DNA of 64,000 bases, from NCBI RefSeq assembly GCF_003434305.1, contig NZ_QKKX01000009.1, positions 434,001 to 498,000 on the forward strand. Reading direction: 5' to 3'. A program made the translations under genes and the position numbers. How positions within the stretch are numbered: the stretch's first letter is position 1; every line of letters starts with the position of its first letter. The notes beneath the pieces were generated by a model. The model had not been told where the DNA came from, ran no database searches, and saw only the letters and a list, made by a program, of their open reading frames with translations. Positions 8,607 to 18,783 of the stretch are shown here, in pieces. This stretch comes from Micromonospora sp. MW-13. Its GTDB lineage: Bacteria; Actinomycetota; Actinomycetes; Mycobacteriales; Micromonosporaceae.

Positions 8607-10328
8607 TCAGCGTTCGACGGCGAGCCGGCGCTGCGCCACCGTGCGCAGGTGCCCGTCCTCGGTGGTGCCCTCGATGATCACCTCGGCGGCGCGGCCCCGG
8701 TGGGTGAGGGTGGCCACCGCGTTGCCGAAGTACGGGCCGGCGAGCTTGCGCCAGCGCACGGTGGGGCGGCGCACCCCGGCCGAGCGGGCCAGCGCCCGGC
8801 TGGCCCCGGCCGGCCCCGGCGACCAGCCGAGCTTCATCAGCGGGCGCATGGCGGCCGGCACCTGGTTGTGGATCGGCGAGCAGGTGAGCTGGTGCACCGG
8901 CGTACGCACCGCCGGGTCGTCGAACCGGGCCCGGGCCACGTACGAGTGGTGCACGTCCCCGGAGAGCACGCTGATCGACGCCGGCGGCGGGTACGCCGGG
9001 CCGGCGCCGACCCGGTCCCCGGTGTGCCCGGGCGGACCGCTGCCGAGCCGGGCGAACAGCGCGCCGAGGGCGTCGAAGGACCGGCGGAACGCCGCCCAGT
9101 GCTCCAGGTCCAGCCCCCGGCGCATCTTCTCGGCCAGGCCCGCCAGCCAGGGGTGCCGGGAGTCGGCGAGCCGCTCGTTCCACGCCTCCACGTGGTGGAT
9201 GCCCGGCGGCAGCAGCCAGGGCAGCGACGCGCCCACCACCAGGTGGTCGTAGACGCCGTGGGCCCGGTCGAGGAACCAGGACCACTCGCCCGGCGGCAGC
9301 ATCGCCCGGTTGCCCGGCTCCAGCACCCGGCTGCACCGGTTGTCCAGCATCACCAGCCGGGTCCGCCCCAGGTCCAGGGCGTAACTCCACTGGTACTGCA
9401 CGGCGCGCCAGCGGTCGGTGTCGTGCGCCTCGTCCGCCTCCCGGTCGACCCGCGCGCCGAACTCGCGCAGCACCTCGGTGGCGTCGCCCCCGGCGGCGGC
9501 GGTGACCTTCGCGTACACCGGGTCGGCGGCGATCTCGTCCGGGTCGAGGTTGCCCAGGTGCTGGTAGACCCAGTACGAGGCCAGCCCGCTGCCGATCCGC
9601 TCGGCCCACCACGGCTGCTCGCGCATGTCGGCGCGCCACGACGCGGAGGTGTTCCAGTCGTCGATCACCTCGTGGTCGTCGAAGATCATCACGCTGGGCA
9701 CGGTGGAGAACAGCCAGCGGATCTCCGGGTCCCGCCACGACTCCAGGTAGAGCTTCGTGTACTCGTCGAAGCTGACCACCTGGGTCGCCGGGGCGCCCTC
9801 CGGCCGCCGCCGGCGCCGCTTGAGCAGCCGGCGTACGGTCGGCGAGGTCTCGTCGGCGTAGACCTGGTCGCCGAGCAGCACCAGCAGGTCGGGCTGGGCG
9901 GCGGCCCGGTCCGGCTCGGCCATCAACCGCCGGGCGTACGCGTCGAGCGCGTCCGGGGGCAGCCTGCGGGCGGTCGAGTGCTGGGTGGTCTCCCGGCAGG
10001 AACCGAAGACCAGGCGAACCGGCTGGTTCCGGTCGTCGGCGGCCCGGGTGCGGATCACGCTGGGTGGGAAGCCGCCGCGTGGCTCCGGCCAGGCCGTCTC
10101 GTCGTCGACCAGCACCTCGTACGTCGTCGCGCTGTCCGGGGTCAGCCCCTCCACCACGACGAGCGCGTAGTGGTGGTCGTACGCCGAGAAGGTGGCCGCG
10201 GTGCCCTCGGCGCCGCCGGCCGTGCGGACCCGGACCGTGGCGGGCGCGCTGGTCTCCACCCACACCGTGGCCCGAGTGCCGACGACCCGGCGCAGCAGCG
10301 GGCCGATCAGCAGGCGGGGAGCCGGCAC
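8607..10328 (-). CDS. PhoD-like alkaline phosphatase / metallophosphatase
   Basis: 573 residues. Residues 1 to about 100 form a fibronectin-like beta domain (TRATVWVETSAPATVRV, YHYxLVVxGL-type strands). The calcineurin-like PhoD domain follows, with VFGSCRE, LLVLLGDQVYADE, IFDDHEVIDDWN and SVLSGDVHHSYVA carrying the Asp, Asn and His metal ligands. Unlike classical secreted PhoD there is no Tat or Sec signal peptide, so this version is predicted to be cytoplasmic. Substrates are probably phosphomonoesters or phosphodiesters. It is divergent from ftsY. Confidence 0.88.
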   Translation of the reverse strand: MPAPRLLIGPLLRRVVGTRATVWVETSAPATVRVRTAGGAEGTAATFSAYDHHYALVVVEGLTPDSATTYEVLVDDETAWPEPRGGFPPSVIRTRAADDRNQPVRLVFGSCRETTQHSTARRLPPDALDAYARRLMAEPDRAAAQPDLLVLLGDQVYADETSPTVRRLLKRRRRRPEGAPATQVVSFDEYTKLYLESWRDPEIRWLFSTVPSVMIFDDHEVIDDWNTSASWRADMREQPWWAERIGSGLASYWVYQHLGNLDPDEIAADPVYAKVTAAAGGDATEVLREFGARVDREADEAHDTDRWRAVQYQWSYALDLGRTRLVMLDNRCSRVLEPGNRAMLPPGEWSWFLDRAHGVYDHLVVGASLPWLLPPGIHHVEAWNERLADSRHPWLAGLAEKMRRGLDLEHWAAFRRSFDALGALFARLGSGPPGHTGDRVGAGPAYPPPASISVLSGDVHHSYVARARFDDPAVRTPVHQLTCSPIHNQVPAAMRPLMKLGWSPGPAGASRALARSAGVRRPTVRWRKLAGPYFGNAVATLTHRGRAAEVIIEGTTEDGHLRTVAQRRLAVER

Positions 10329-10473
10329 GGGAACCTCCAGGGTGAGCCGATCTCATCATTTCTACCCGGTCGGCCACTCCGCCAGCCACCGCTGGGCGAG
10401 CGTACCCGCAGCTCGGGTGCGCGCCGGGTGCGGTGGCTGGGACGCCGTCGTCGGCATCTGACAGGATTTCGGC

Positions 10474-11664
10474 ATGACGGAATACCTCCTCATCGCGCTC
10501 GCCCTGCTCGGCGTGCTGATCCTCGGCGGCCTCGGGCTGGTGGTGCCGCGGCTGCGCCGGCGCCCCGAACCGCCGCTGCCGCAGACGGAGGTGGACACCC
10601 GGGCCGAGGAGGACCTCGCCGGGCCGCCCGTCGAGGCCCCGGAGTCCGACCTCTCCACCGGGATCCTGGTCGAGCCGCCGCCCGTGGTGGAGGCGCCCGC
10701 GCCCACCGTCGAGGTGCCCGAGCCGACCGCCGGCCGGCTGGTCCGGCTGCGTTCCCGGCTGTCCCGCTCGCAGAACGCCTTCGGCAAGGGCCTGCTCGGC
10801 CTGCTCTCCCGCGACCACCTCGACGAGGACGCCTGGGAGGAGATCGAGGACAGCCTGATCACCGCCGACGTCGGCATCGACGCCACCCGGGACATCGTCG
10901 ACCGGCTCCGGGAGCGGACCCGGGTGCTCGGCACCCGCTCCGCCACCGAGCTGCGCGCCCTGCTCGCCGCCGAGCTGGTCAACGCCCTCGACCCGAGCCT
11001 GGACCGGTCGCTGCGCACCGCCCCGAAGGACGGCGTCCCGGCCGTGCTGCTGGTCGTCGGGGTCAACGGCGCCGGCAAGACCACCACCTGCGGCAAGATC
11101 GCCCGGGTGCTGGTCGCCGACGGCCGCACCGTGCTGCTCGGCGCGGCCGACACCTTCCGCGCCGCCGCCGCCGACCAGCTCGAAACCTGGGGCGGCCGGG
11201 TCGGCGCGGAGACCGTCCGGGGCCCGGAGGCGGCCGACCCGGCCAGCGTGGCGTTCGACGCGGTCAAGCGCGGCATCGACACCGGCGTGGACACCGTGCT
11301 GGTCGACACCGCCGGCCGGTTGCAGAACAAGGTCGGCCTCATGGACGAGCTGGGCAAGGTCAAGCGGGTGGTCGAGAAGCACGGCCCGATCGACGAGACC
11401 CTGCTCGTCCTCGACGCCACCACCGGCCAGAACGGCCTGGAGCAGGCCCGGGTCTTCACCGAGGTGGTCAACGTGACCGGCGTGGTGCTGACCAAGCTCG
11501 ACGGCACCGCCAAGGGCGGCATCGTGATCGCCGTGCAGCGCAAGCTCGGCATCCCGGTCAAGCTGGTCGGCCTCGGCGAGGGCAAGGACGACCTGGCCCC
11601 GTTCGACCCGGCGCAGTTCGTCGACGCGCTGCTCGGCACCGAGCCGCTCGCCCGGGACGCGTAA
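10474..11664 (+). CDS. ftsY: Signal recognition particle receptor FtsY
   Basis: 396 residues. One N-terminal membrane-anchor helix (about 5-25, LLIALALLGVLILGGLGLVV) is followed by an acidic proline-rich A region, the N domain (about 90-180) and the G domain. G1 is GVNGAGKTT at 196-204; later motifs are DTAGRLQNK and TKLDGTAKGG. FtsY docks Ffh-ribosome complexes at the membrane and couples GTP hydrolysis in the two NG domains to hand-over to SecYEG. Its partner Ffh is encoded at 17153 in the same window. CAGGAT at 10462-10467 ends 6 nt before the ATG and there is no Shine-Dalgarno, so a leaderless transcript is likely. Confidence 0.97.
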   Translation: MTEYLLIALALLGVLILGGLGLVVPRLRRRPEPPLPQTEVDTRAEEDLAGPPVEAPESDLSTGILVEPPPVVEAPAPTVEVPEPTAGRLVRLRSRLSRSQNAFGKGLLGLLSRDHLDEDAWEEIEDSLITADVGIDATRDIVDRLRERTRVLGTRSATELRALLAAELVNALDPSLDRSLRTAPKDGVPAVLLVVGVNGAGKTTTCGKIARVLVADGRTVLLGAADTFRAAAADQLETWGGRVGAETVRGPEAADPASVAFDAVKRGIDTGVDTVLVDTAGRLQNKVGLMDELGKVKRVVEKHGPIDETLLVLDATTGQNGLEQARVFTEVVNVTGVVLTKLDGTAKGGIVIAVQRKLGIPVKLVGLGEGKDDLAPFDPAQFVDALLGTEPLARDA

Positions 11665-11746
11665 CCTCGCAGTGACCAGTGACGATCGCGCCCACGCCGG
11701 ATGGCGCGGGGACCGCCACCCGGCGCCGGGCCTCGGGAGACCGTAC

Positions 11747-12535
11747 GTGACTTCGCAGGAGATCCCGCTGCACGGCGGGAACGTGAGCACCGTGGTCCGG
11801 GTGGGCGACACCGTCCGGCGCAACGCCGGGCCGTGGACCCCGTCTGTGCACGCCCTGCTGCGCCACCTGGAGTACGTCGGGTTCACCGGCGCCCCCCGGG
11901 CGCTCGGGATGGACGAGCGCAACCGCGAGGTGCTGTCGTACCTGGAGGGGGAGTGCGGGGAGTACCCGCTGGCCCCGCACTGGGTCACCGACGAGGCGCT
12001 GGTGACCGTCGCCACCATGCTGCGGATGTTCCACGACGCCCAGTACGGCTTCGCCCCGCCGCCCGGGGCGGTCTGGCGCTCGTTCGGCCCGCCGCCGCCG
12101 GACACCGAGGTGATCTGCCACCACGACGCCGCCCCGCACAACGTCATCTGGCGGCCGGACGGCACCCTCGGGCTGATCGACTTCGACCTCGCCTCGCCGG
12201 GCGCGCGGATCTACGACGTGGCGTACGCGGCGTGGACCTGGGTGCCGATCTTTTCCGACCGGGACTCGATCACCCTCGGCTGGAAGCGCCCGGACCGGCC
12301 GCGCCGGCTGCGCCTGTTCGCCGACGCGTACGGGCTGATCCCGCGCGACCGGCACCGGCTGATCCGGACCATCCGCAAGCGGATCGTCGACCACGTGGAG
12401 GGCATCCGCCGGATGGCCGCCGCCGGGGAGCCGGCGTTCGTCCGGATCGTGCACAAGGGCCACCTCCGCCGCCCGATGCGCGACCTACGCCTGCTCGACT
12501 ACGAACGACACGCCCTGGAACACGCCCTCCGCTGA
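11747..12535 (+). CDS. APH-family phosphotransferase (kinase-like)
   Basis: 262 residues from GTG11747, which has GGGAGA 6 nt upstream. An in-frame GTG at 11672 would add 25 low-complexity residues and lacks a ribosome-binding site. The fold is aminoglycoside-phosphotransferase/choline-kinase-like: an N-lobe with HGGNVSTVVRVGDTVRR, then the catalytic loop VICHHDAAPHNVIW (Brenner motif HxDxxxxN) and the metal-binding LIDFDLASPG. It is shorter than true aminoglycoside phosphotransferases and sits among housekeeping genes, so a resistance role is not supported; it may phosphorylate a small metabolite. A long palindrome follows the stop. Confidence 0.8.
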   Translation: MTSQEIPLHGGNVSTVVRVGDTVRRNAGPWTPSVHALLRHLEYVGFTGAPRALGMDERNREVLSYLEGECGEYPLAPHWVTDEALVTVATMLRMFHDAQYGFAPPPGAVWRSFGPPPPDTEVICHHDAAPHNVIWRPDGTLGLIDFDLASPGARIYDVAYAAWTWVPIFSDRDSITLGWKRPDRPRRLRLFADAYGLIPRDRHRLIRTIRKRIVDHVEGIRRMAAAGEPAFVRIVHKGHLRRPMRDLRLLDYERHALEHALR

Positions 12536-12562
12536 CCCCGCCCCGCCCGCGCCGCGCGCGCA

Positions 12563-12616
12563 CTTTCACGGAAAGAGTGGTCATTCCCGCCGGGATGGCC
12601 ACTCTTTCCGTGAAAG
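12563..12616. repeat. Long intergenic palindrome (REP-like) acting as terminator
   Basis: Arms 12563-12580 and 12599-12616 are perfect 18-bp reverse complements, and pairing continues inward with a G-T wobble and one bulge to about 26 bp. A further partial copy (CTTTCCGTGAGAG) follows at about 12627-12639. It is much less GC-rich than its surroundings. It probably ends the phosphotransferase transcript and insulates amt, and it resembles dispersed intergenic palindromes of this family of bacteria. Confidence 0.65.
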
Positions 12617-12664
12617 AGGGCGGGGCTTTCCGTGAGAGGGCGGGTTGGCGGCGGTGAGGGTTTC

Positions 12665-12701
12665 TTCACACGTGCGAAACACAGCGTCACTGGTTGGAAA
12701 T
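12665..12701 (+). promoter_or_regulatory. Tandem GlnR-type operator upstream of amt
   Basis: Two a-site/b-site pairs of the GlnR consensus (gTnAc-n6-GaAAc) are present: TTCAC-n6-GAAAC at 12665-12680 and GTCAC-n6-GAAAT at 12686-12701, separated by 5 bp. In Streptomyces GlnR activates amtB-glnK-glnD through this kind of double box. Its position about 110 bp before the amt start fits activation of amt-glnB-glnD under nitrogen limitation. Confidence 0.7.
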
Positions 12702-12813
12702 CGATCGGTGACGTTGGGGGAACAGGAGGCGGCCAAGCTTCCGCGCAACCGGCGTACGGGCGACGCTGCCCCGGAAGCCGCGAAGGAGGGAACCTCACCT
12801 TTAGGAGGCCAGC

Positions 12814-14587
<1,774 letters not shown>

Positions 14588-14602
14588 TCCGGAACACGGG
14601 AG

Positions 14603-16957
14603 ATGACCTCGTTGATCAAGAGGAATGCGTCGGGAAGTACCGGCGACGGTGACGCAAACCTCTTGATCAACGGGGTCGTCGGCGTTCCCGGGGGGATCGG
14701 GGAAGGGGCTCGGGGGGCGCGGGCGGAGGCGTTCGACCGGTGGTTGGGCGGCCTGTCGGCCTGGCCGGAGGGCGTCGCGCTGGTCGCCGTGGGTGGGCTC
14801 GGGCGGCGGCAGTGTGCGCCGTACGGGGATCTTGACCTGGTGCTGCTGCACGCCGGGGTGGGCGGGGTGGACGAGCTGGCTTCGAAGATCTGGTACCCGG
14901 TCTGGGACGCCGGCGTGCGGCTGGACCACTCGGTGCGCACCCTCGCCGAGGCGCTCTCGGTGGCCCGGGACGACGTCAAGGTCGCCCTCGGCCTGCTCGA
15001 CGCCCGGTTCGTCGCCGGGGACCGGGAACTGGCCGACACGCTGGTCCGGACCGCCACCGACCACTGGCGGCGCACCGCCGTGCGCCAGCTCCCGGGCCTG
15101 CGCGAGATCACCACCGCCCGCTGGCAGGCCCACGGTGAGCTGGCCTTCCTGCTGGAGGGCGACCTCAAGGAGGCCGCCGGCGGGCTGCGCGACGTGGGCA
15201 TCCTGCGGGCCATCGCCACCGCCGGCGTCACCGACGCGCTGCGCCCCGCCGTCCGGGCCGCTCACCTGCGCCTGCTGGACACCCGCGACGCCCTGCACGA
15301 GCAGGCCGGCCGCCGGGTCGACCGGCTGGTCGCCCAGGAACGCGACGGGGTCGCCGCCCGGCTCGGGCTGCGACAACCCCAGTCCGACGCCGCGCACGGG
15401 CCGGAGGTCGTCGTGCGCGACGGCGACGCGCTGCTGCGCCGGGTGGCCGGGGACGCCCGCAGCGTCAGCCATGCCCTCGACGACGCCTGGCGGTCCGCCG
15501 ACCGGCTGCGCTCCGGCCGCCGCCGGGGCGGCGACCTCCGGCCGGTGCGCCGTCCGGTCGCCCGGGACGTCGTCGAGCACGACGGGGAACTGGTGCTGGC
15601 CCGCACCGCCATCGGGGCCCGCCCCGACCCGAGCCTGTCGCTGCGGATGGCCGCCGCGGCGGCCACCACCCGGTTGCCGATCGCCCGGGCCACCTGCGAG
15701 TGGCTGGCCGCGTACTGCCCGCCGCTGCCGTCGCCGTGGCCCGTCGAGGCGCGCGCCGCGCTGATCACCCTGCTCGGGGCCGGTCCCGGCCTGGTGCCCG
15801 CCTGGGAGACCTGCGACCGGTACGGGCTGATCGACGGCTGGCTGCCCGAGTGGACCCGGCTGCGCAGCCTGCCCCAGCACAACCCGGTGCACCGTTACAC
15901 CCTCGACCGGCATCTCGTGCAGACCGCGTACGAGGCCGGCCGGCACACCCGCGAGGTGGACCGGCCGGACCTGCTGCTGCTCGGCGCGTTCCTGCACGAC
16001 ATCGGCAAGGGGCTGCCCGGCGAGGGTGTCGCCGGGCGGGCCGGCGGTGCCGCCGACCACAGCATCGTGGGCGCGCCGCTGGCCGAGGCCGTGGCGGCCC
16101 GGATCGGCCTGCCCGGGACGGAGGTGGCGCTGATCGGCACGCTGGTCCGGCTGCACCTGCTCCTGCCCGACGTGGCCACCCGCCGAGACCTGTCCGACCC
16201 GGTGACCATCGCCCGGGTCGCCGAGCAGGTCGGCGACCCGGCGACCCTGGACCTGCTGCACGCCCTGGTCCGCGCCGACGCGGCGGCCACCGGCCCGGCC
16301 GCCTGGTCGGACTGGAAGGGCCGGCTCGTCGCCGAGCTGGTCACCCGGGTCCGCACCGCGCTGGACACCGGCGTGCTGCCCGCCCCGCCCGCCCCGGACC
16401 CGGCGCTGGTCGCCGGGCCGCTGCCGGTCGTACACCTGACCGGGGACCGGGTGGCGGTGGCCGCGGCGGACCGACGCGGCCTGCTCGCGACGGTGGCCGG
16501 CTGCCTGGCCCTGCACCGGCTGGAGGTGCTCTCCGCGGACGCCTCCACGGTCGACGGCCGGGCCCTGGTCGAGTGCCGGGTGCAACCCCGCTACGGTCTG
16601 CCGCCCGACCCGATCGCGCTCGGCGGCGACCTGCGCCGGGCGGTCGCCGGGGACGTCTCGGTCACCCGGCGGCTGCGCGGCCGGGCCCTCGCGGCGCGGG
16701 GGTCGGGCGCGGCGCCCCGGGTGGTCTGGCACCGGGAGGCGGCCACCGACGCGGTGCTGCTGGAGCTGCGCGCCGCCGACGCGGCCGGGCTGCTGTACCG
16801 GGTGACCTGCGCCCTCGACGAGGCCGGCGCCCAGGTCCGCGCGGCCCGGATCTGCACCCTCGGCGGCGACGTGGTGGACGCCTTCTACCTGGTCGGCGGC
16901 TGGCCGCCGGACGACGAGCGGGCCCGCCTGGAGGCCGCCGTCCTGGCCGCCGTGTGA
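14603..16957 (+). CDS. glnD: PII-modifying nucleotidyltransferase GlnD
   Basis: 784 residues from ATG14603. In order: nucleotidyltransferase core (VAVGGLGR at 62-68, then PYGDLDLV with the DxD metal pair), helical linker, HD domain (LGAFLHDIGKG) that removes the modification, and two C-terminal ACT domains (ADRRGLLATVAG and AADAAGLLYRVTCALDEAG). It modifies PII in response to nitrogen status. The first about 23 codons are formed by a repeat palindrome (14611-14671) and are not GlnD-like; GGGAG sits too close to this ATG, and no ATG or GTG occurs in frame before the catalytic core. The true start may be a TTG or the N-terminus may have been replaced. It is 16 bp from glnB and cotranscribed. 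Confidence 0.93.
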   Translation: MTSLIKRNASGSTGDGDANLLINGVVGVPGGIGEGARGARAEAFDRWLGGLSAWPEGVALVAVGGLGRRQCAPYGDLDLVLLHAGVGGVDELASKIWYPVWDAGVRLDHSVRTLAEALSVARDDVKVALGLLDARFVAGDRELADTLVRTATDHWRRTAVRQLPGLREITTARWQAHGELAFLLEGDLKEAAGGLRDVGILRAIATAGVTDALRPAVRAAHLRLLDTRDALHEQAGRRVDRLVAQERDGVAARLGLRQPQSDAAHGPEVVVRDGDALLRRVAGDARSVSHALDDAWRSADRLRSGRRRGGDLRPVRRPVARDVVEHDGELVLARTAIGARPDPSLSLRMAAAAATTRLPIARATCEWLAAYCPPLPSPWPVEARAALITLLGAGPGLVPAWETCDRYGLIDGWLPEWTRLRSLPQHNPVHRYTLDRHLVQTAYEAGRHTREVDRPDLLLLGAFLHDIGKGLPGEGVAGRAGGAADHSIVGAPLAEAVAARIGLPGTEVALIGTLVRLHLLLPDVATRRDLSDPVTIARVAEQVGDPATLDLLHALVRADAAATGPAAWSDWKGRLVAELVTRVRTALDTGVLPAPPAPDPALVAGPLPVVHLTGDRVAVAAADRRGLLATVAGCLALHRLEVLSADASTVDGRALVECRVQPRYGLPPDPIALGGDLRRAVAGDVSVTRRLRGRALAARGSGAAPRVVWHREAATDAVLLELRAADAAGLLYRVTCALDEAGAQVRAARICTLGGDVVDAFYLVGGWPPDDERARLEAAVLAAV
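14611..14671. repeat. REP-like palindrome at the glnB-glnD junction
   Basis: Arms 14611-14631 and 14651-14671 are reverse complements over 21 positions with a two-base mismatch in the middle; the outer 13 bp (GTTGATCAAGAGG) are perfect. The 19-bp spacer is GC-rich. A diverged single arm of the same sequence occurs at 19890. It overlaps the first codons assigned to glnD. Confidence 0.7.
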
Positions 16958-17020
16958 GCCGGGGACGACCGTCCCCGCCCTGGGGCCCGCCGCCGGCCGC
17001 CGTGATCCCGCTGCTCGACG

Positions 17021-17072
17021 GCGGGGCCGGAGCGCGGGCGCGGGCGGCGGGGCCGGAGCGCGGGCGCGGGCG
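17021..17072 (+). repeat. Tandem 26-bp direct duplication upstream of ffh
   Basis: Two identical 26-bp G/C-only-rich copies at 17021-17046 and 17047-17072, followed by the first bases of a third. They lie just before a TACCCT hexamer (17079-17084) that could be the ffh -10 element, so copy number would change promoter upstream sequence. Confidence 0.75.
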
Positions 17073-17152
17073 GCGGGCTACCCTAGCGATGGCCGGACAC
17101 CTGCGCCCGGCCGCGTTGTGCCCGCCGGAACACTGACAAACGGGATGTTCGC

Positions 17153-18712
17153 GTGTTTGACACCTTGAGTGACCGCCTCTCCGGGATCTTCACCAAGCTC
17201 CGCGGCAAGGGTCGGCTCACCGACGCCGACATCGACGCCACCGCGCGCGAGATCCGCATGGCGCTGCTGGAGGCCGACGTCGCCCTGCCGGTGGTCAAGG
17301 GCTTCATCGCGAACGTCAAGGAGCGGGCCCGCAGCGCGGAGGTCTCCCAGGCGCTGAATCCGGCCCAGCAGATCGTCAAGATCGTCAACGAGGAGCTGAT
17401 CAACGTCCTCGGCGGCGAGGGGCGGCGGCTCCAGTTCGCCAAGCAGCCGCCGACGGTGATCATGCTCGCCGGCCTCCAGGGCTCCGGCAAGACCACCCTG
17501 GCCGGCAAGCTGGCCCGCTGGCTCAAGGCCCAGGGTCACCAGCCGCTGCTGGTCGCCGCCGACCTCCAGCGTCCCAACGCCGTCGGGCAGCTCCAGGTGC
17601 TCGGTGGCCGCGCCGGGGTCGAGGTGTACGCCCCGGAGCCCGGCAACGGCACCGGTGACCCGGTGCAGGTCGCCCGCGCCTCGATCGAGCACGCGAAGCG
17701 GGCCGCCCGGGACATCGTCATCGTCGACACCGCCGGCCGGCTCGGCATCGACGCCGAGATGATGCGGCAGGCCGCCGACATCCGCGACGCGGTCAACCCG
17801 GACGAGGTCATCTTCGTCATCGACGCGATGGTCGGTCAGGACGCCGTGCGCACCGCCGAGGCGTTCCGCGACGGCGTCGGCATCACCGGCGTGGTGCTCT
17901 CCAAGCTCGACGGCGACGCCCGGGGCGGTGCCGCGCTCTCGGTCCGCGAGGTGACCGGGCAGCCGATCCTGTTCGCCTCCACCGGGGAGAAGCTGGAGGA
18001 CTTCGACGTCTTCCACCCCGACCGGATGGCCAGCCGGATCCTCGGCATGGGCGACGTCCTCACTCTGATCGAGCAGGCCGAGCAGGCCTTCGACTCCGAT
18101 CAGAAGGAGAAGATGACCGCCAAGCTGATGGGCGGCGAGCAGTTCACCCTGGAGGACTTCCTCGACCAGCTCATCGCGGTGCGCCGGATGGGCCCGATCG
18201 CCAACGTGCTGGCCATGATGCCCGGCATGGGGCAGATGAAGGACCAGCTCGCCGATCTGGACGACAAGCACTTCGACCGGGTCACGGCGATCATCCGGTC
18301 GATGACCCCGGCCGAGCGCACCAATCCGAAGATCATCAACGGCTCCCGCCGGGCCCGGATCGCGGGCGGCTCGGGCGTCACGGTGATGGACGTCAACCAG
18401 CTGCTCAACCGCTTCGCCGACGCGCAGAAGATGATGAAGCAGATGGGCGGCATGATGGGCCTGCCCGGCGGTGGCCGGCGCAAGGCGACCAAGTCGCCGA
18501 AGAACAAGCGCAAGGGCACCAAGGGCGGCAACCGGCCGCGCACCGGGGCGGGCGCCGGGCTGCCGGGCGGTTTCCCGGGCGGGATGCCGCAGCTCCCGCC
18601 GGGCCTGGACCCGAACGACCTGGCCGGTGGCCAGGGCCTGCCGCCCGGCTTCAAGCTCCCGAAGATCGACTTCAACAAGCTCGGCAAGGGCGGCGACAAC
18701 CGCCCCCGCTGA
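17153..18712 (+). CDS. ffh: Signal recognition particle protein Ffh
   Basis: 519 residues. The GTG start gives MFDTLSDRLSGIFTKLRGKG. The N domain has ARxIRMALLEADVALPVV and ALNP. In the G domain G1 is GLQGSGKTT at 107-115, followed by DTAGRLGID and SKLDGDARGG. The C-terminal M domain (about 300-450) is Met-rich (ANVLAMMPGMGQ; DAQKMMKQMGGMMGLPGGG) and binds SRP RNA and signal sequences. A Gly/Pro-rich tail ends the protein. Ffh and FtsY form the targeting GTPase pair. A TACCCT hexamer 69 bp upstream may be its -10. The SRP RNA gene was not seen in this window. Confidence 0.98.
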   Translation: MFDTLSDRLSGIFTKLRGKGRLTDADIDATAREIRMALLEADVALPVVKGFIANVKERARSAEVSQALNPAQQIVKIVNEELINVLGGEGRRLQFAKQPPTVIMLAGLQGSGKTTLAGKLARWLKAQGHQPLLVAADLQRPNAVGQLQVLGGRAGVEVYAPEPGNGTGDPVQVARASIEHAKRAARDIVIVDTAGRLGIDAEMMRQAADIRDAVNPDEVIFVIDAMVGQDAVRTAEAFRDGVGITGVVLSKLDGDARGGAALSVREVTGQPILFASTGEKLEDFDVFHPDRMASRILGMGDVLTLIEQAEQAFDSDQKEKMTAKLMGGEQFTLEDFLDQLIAVRRMGPIANVLAMMPGMGQMKDQLADLDDKHFDRVTAIIRSMTPAERTNPKIINGSRRARIAGGSGVTVMDVNQLLNRFADAQKMMKQMGGMMGLPGGGRRKATKSPKNKRKGTKGGNRPRTGAGAGLPGGFPGGMPQLPPGLDPNDLAGGQGLPPGFKLPKIDFNKLGKGGDNRPR

Positions 18713-18783
18713 CCGGGTCGGCGACGGCGGGCGACGGGAGGTCCCCCGCGCGGACGCGGCAGTGATCCGGTAGGACTGTGCAC

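Noticed and set aside
8524..12165. Long minus-strand open frame across PhoD-like and ftsY genes
   Set aside because: Runs through two real genes on different strands and encodes no recognisable protein; GC shadow.
11747..12535. Aminoglycoside resistance kinase
   Set aside because: It has the shared fold but the context is housekeeping and no resistance-specific motif is seen.
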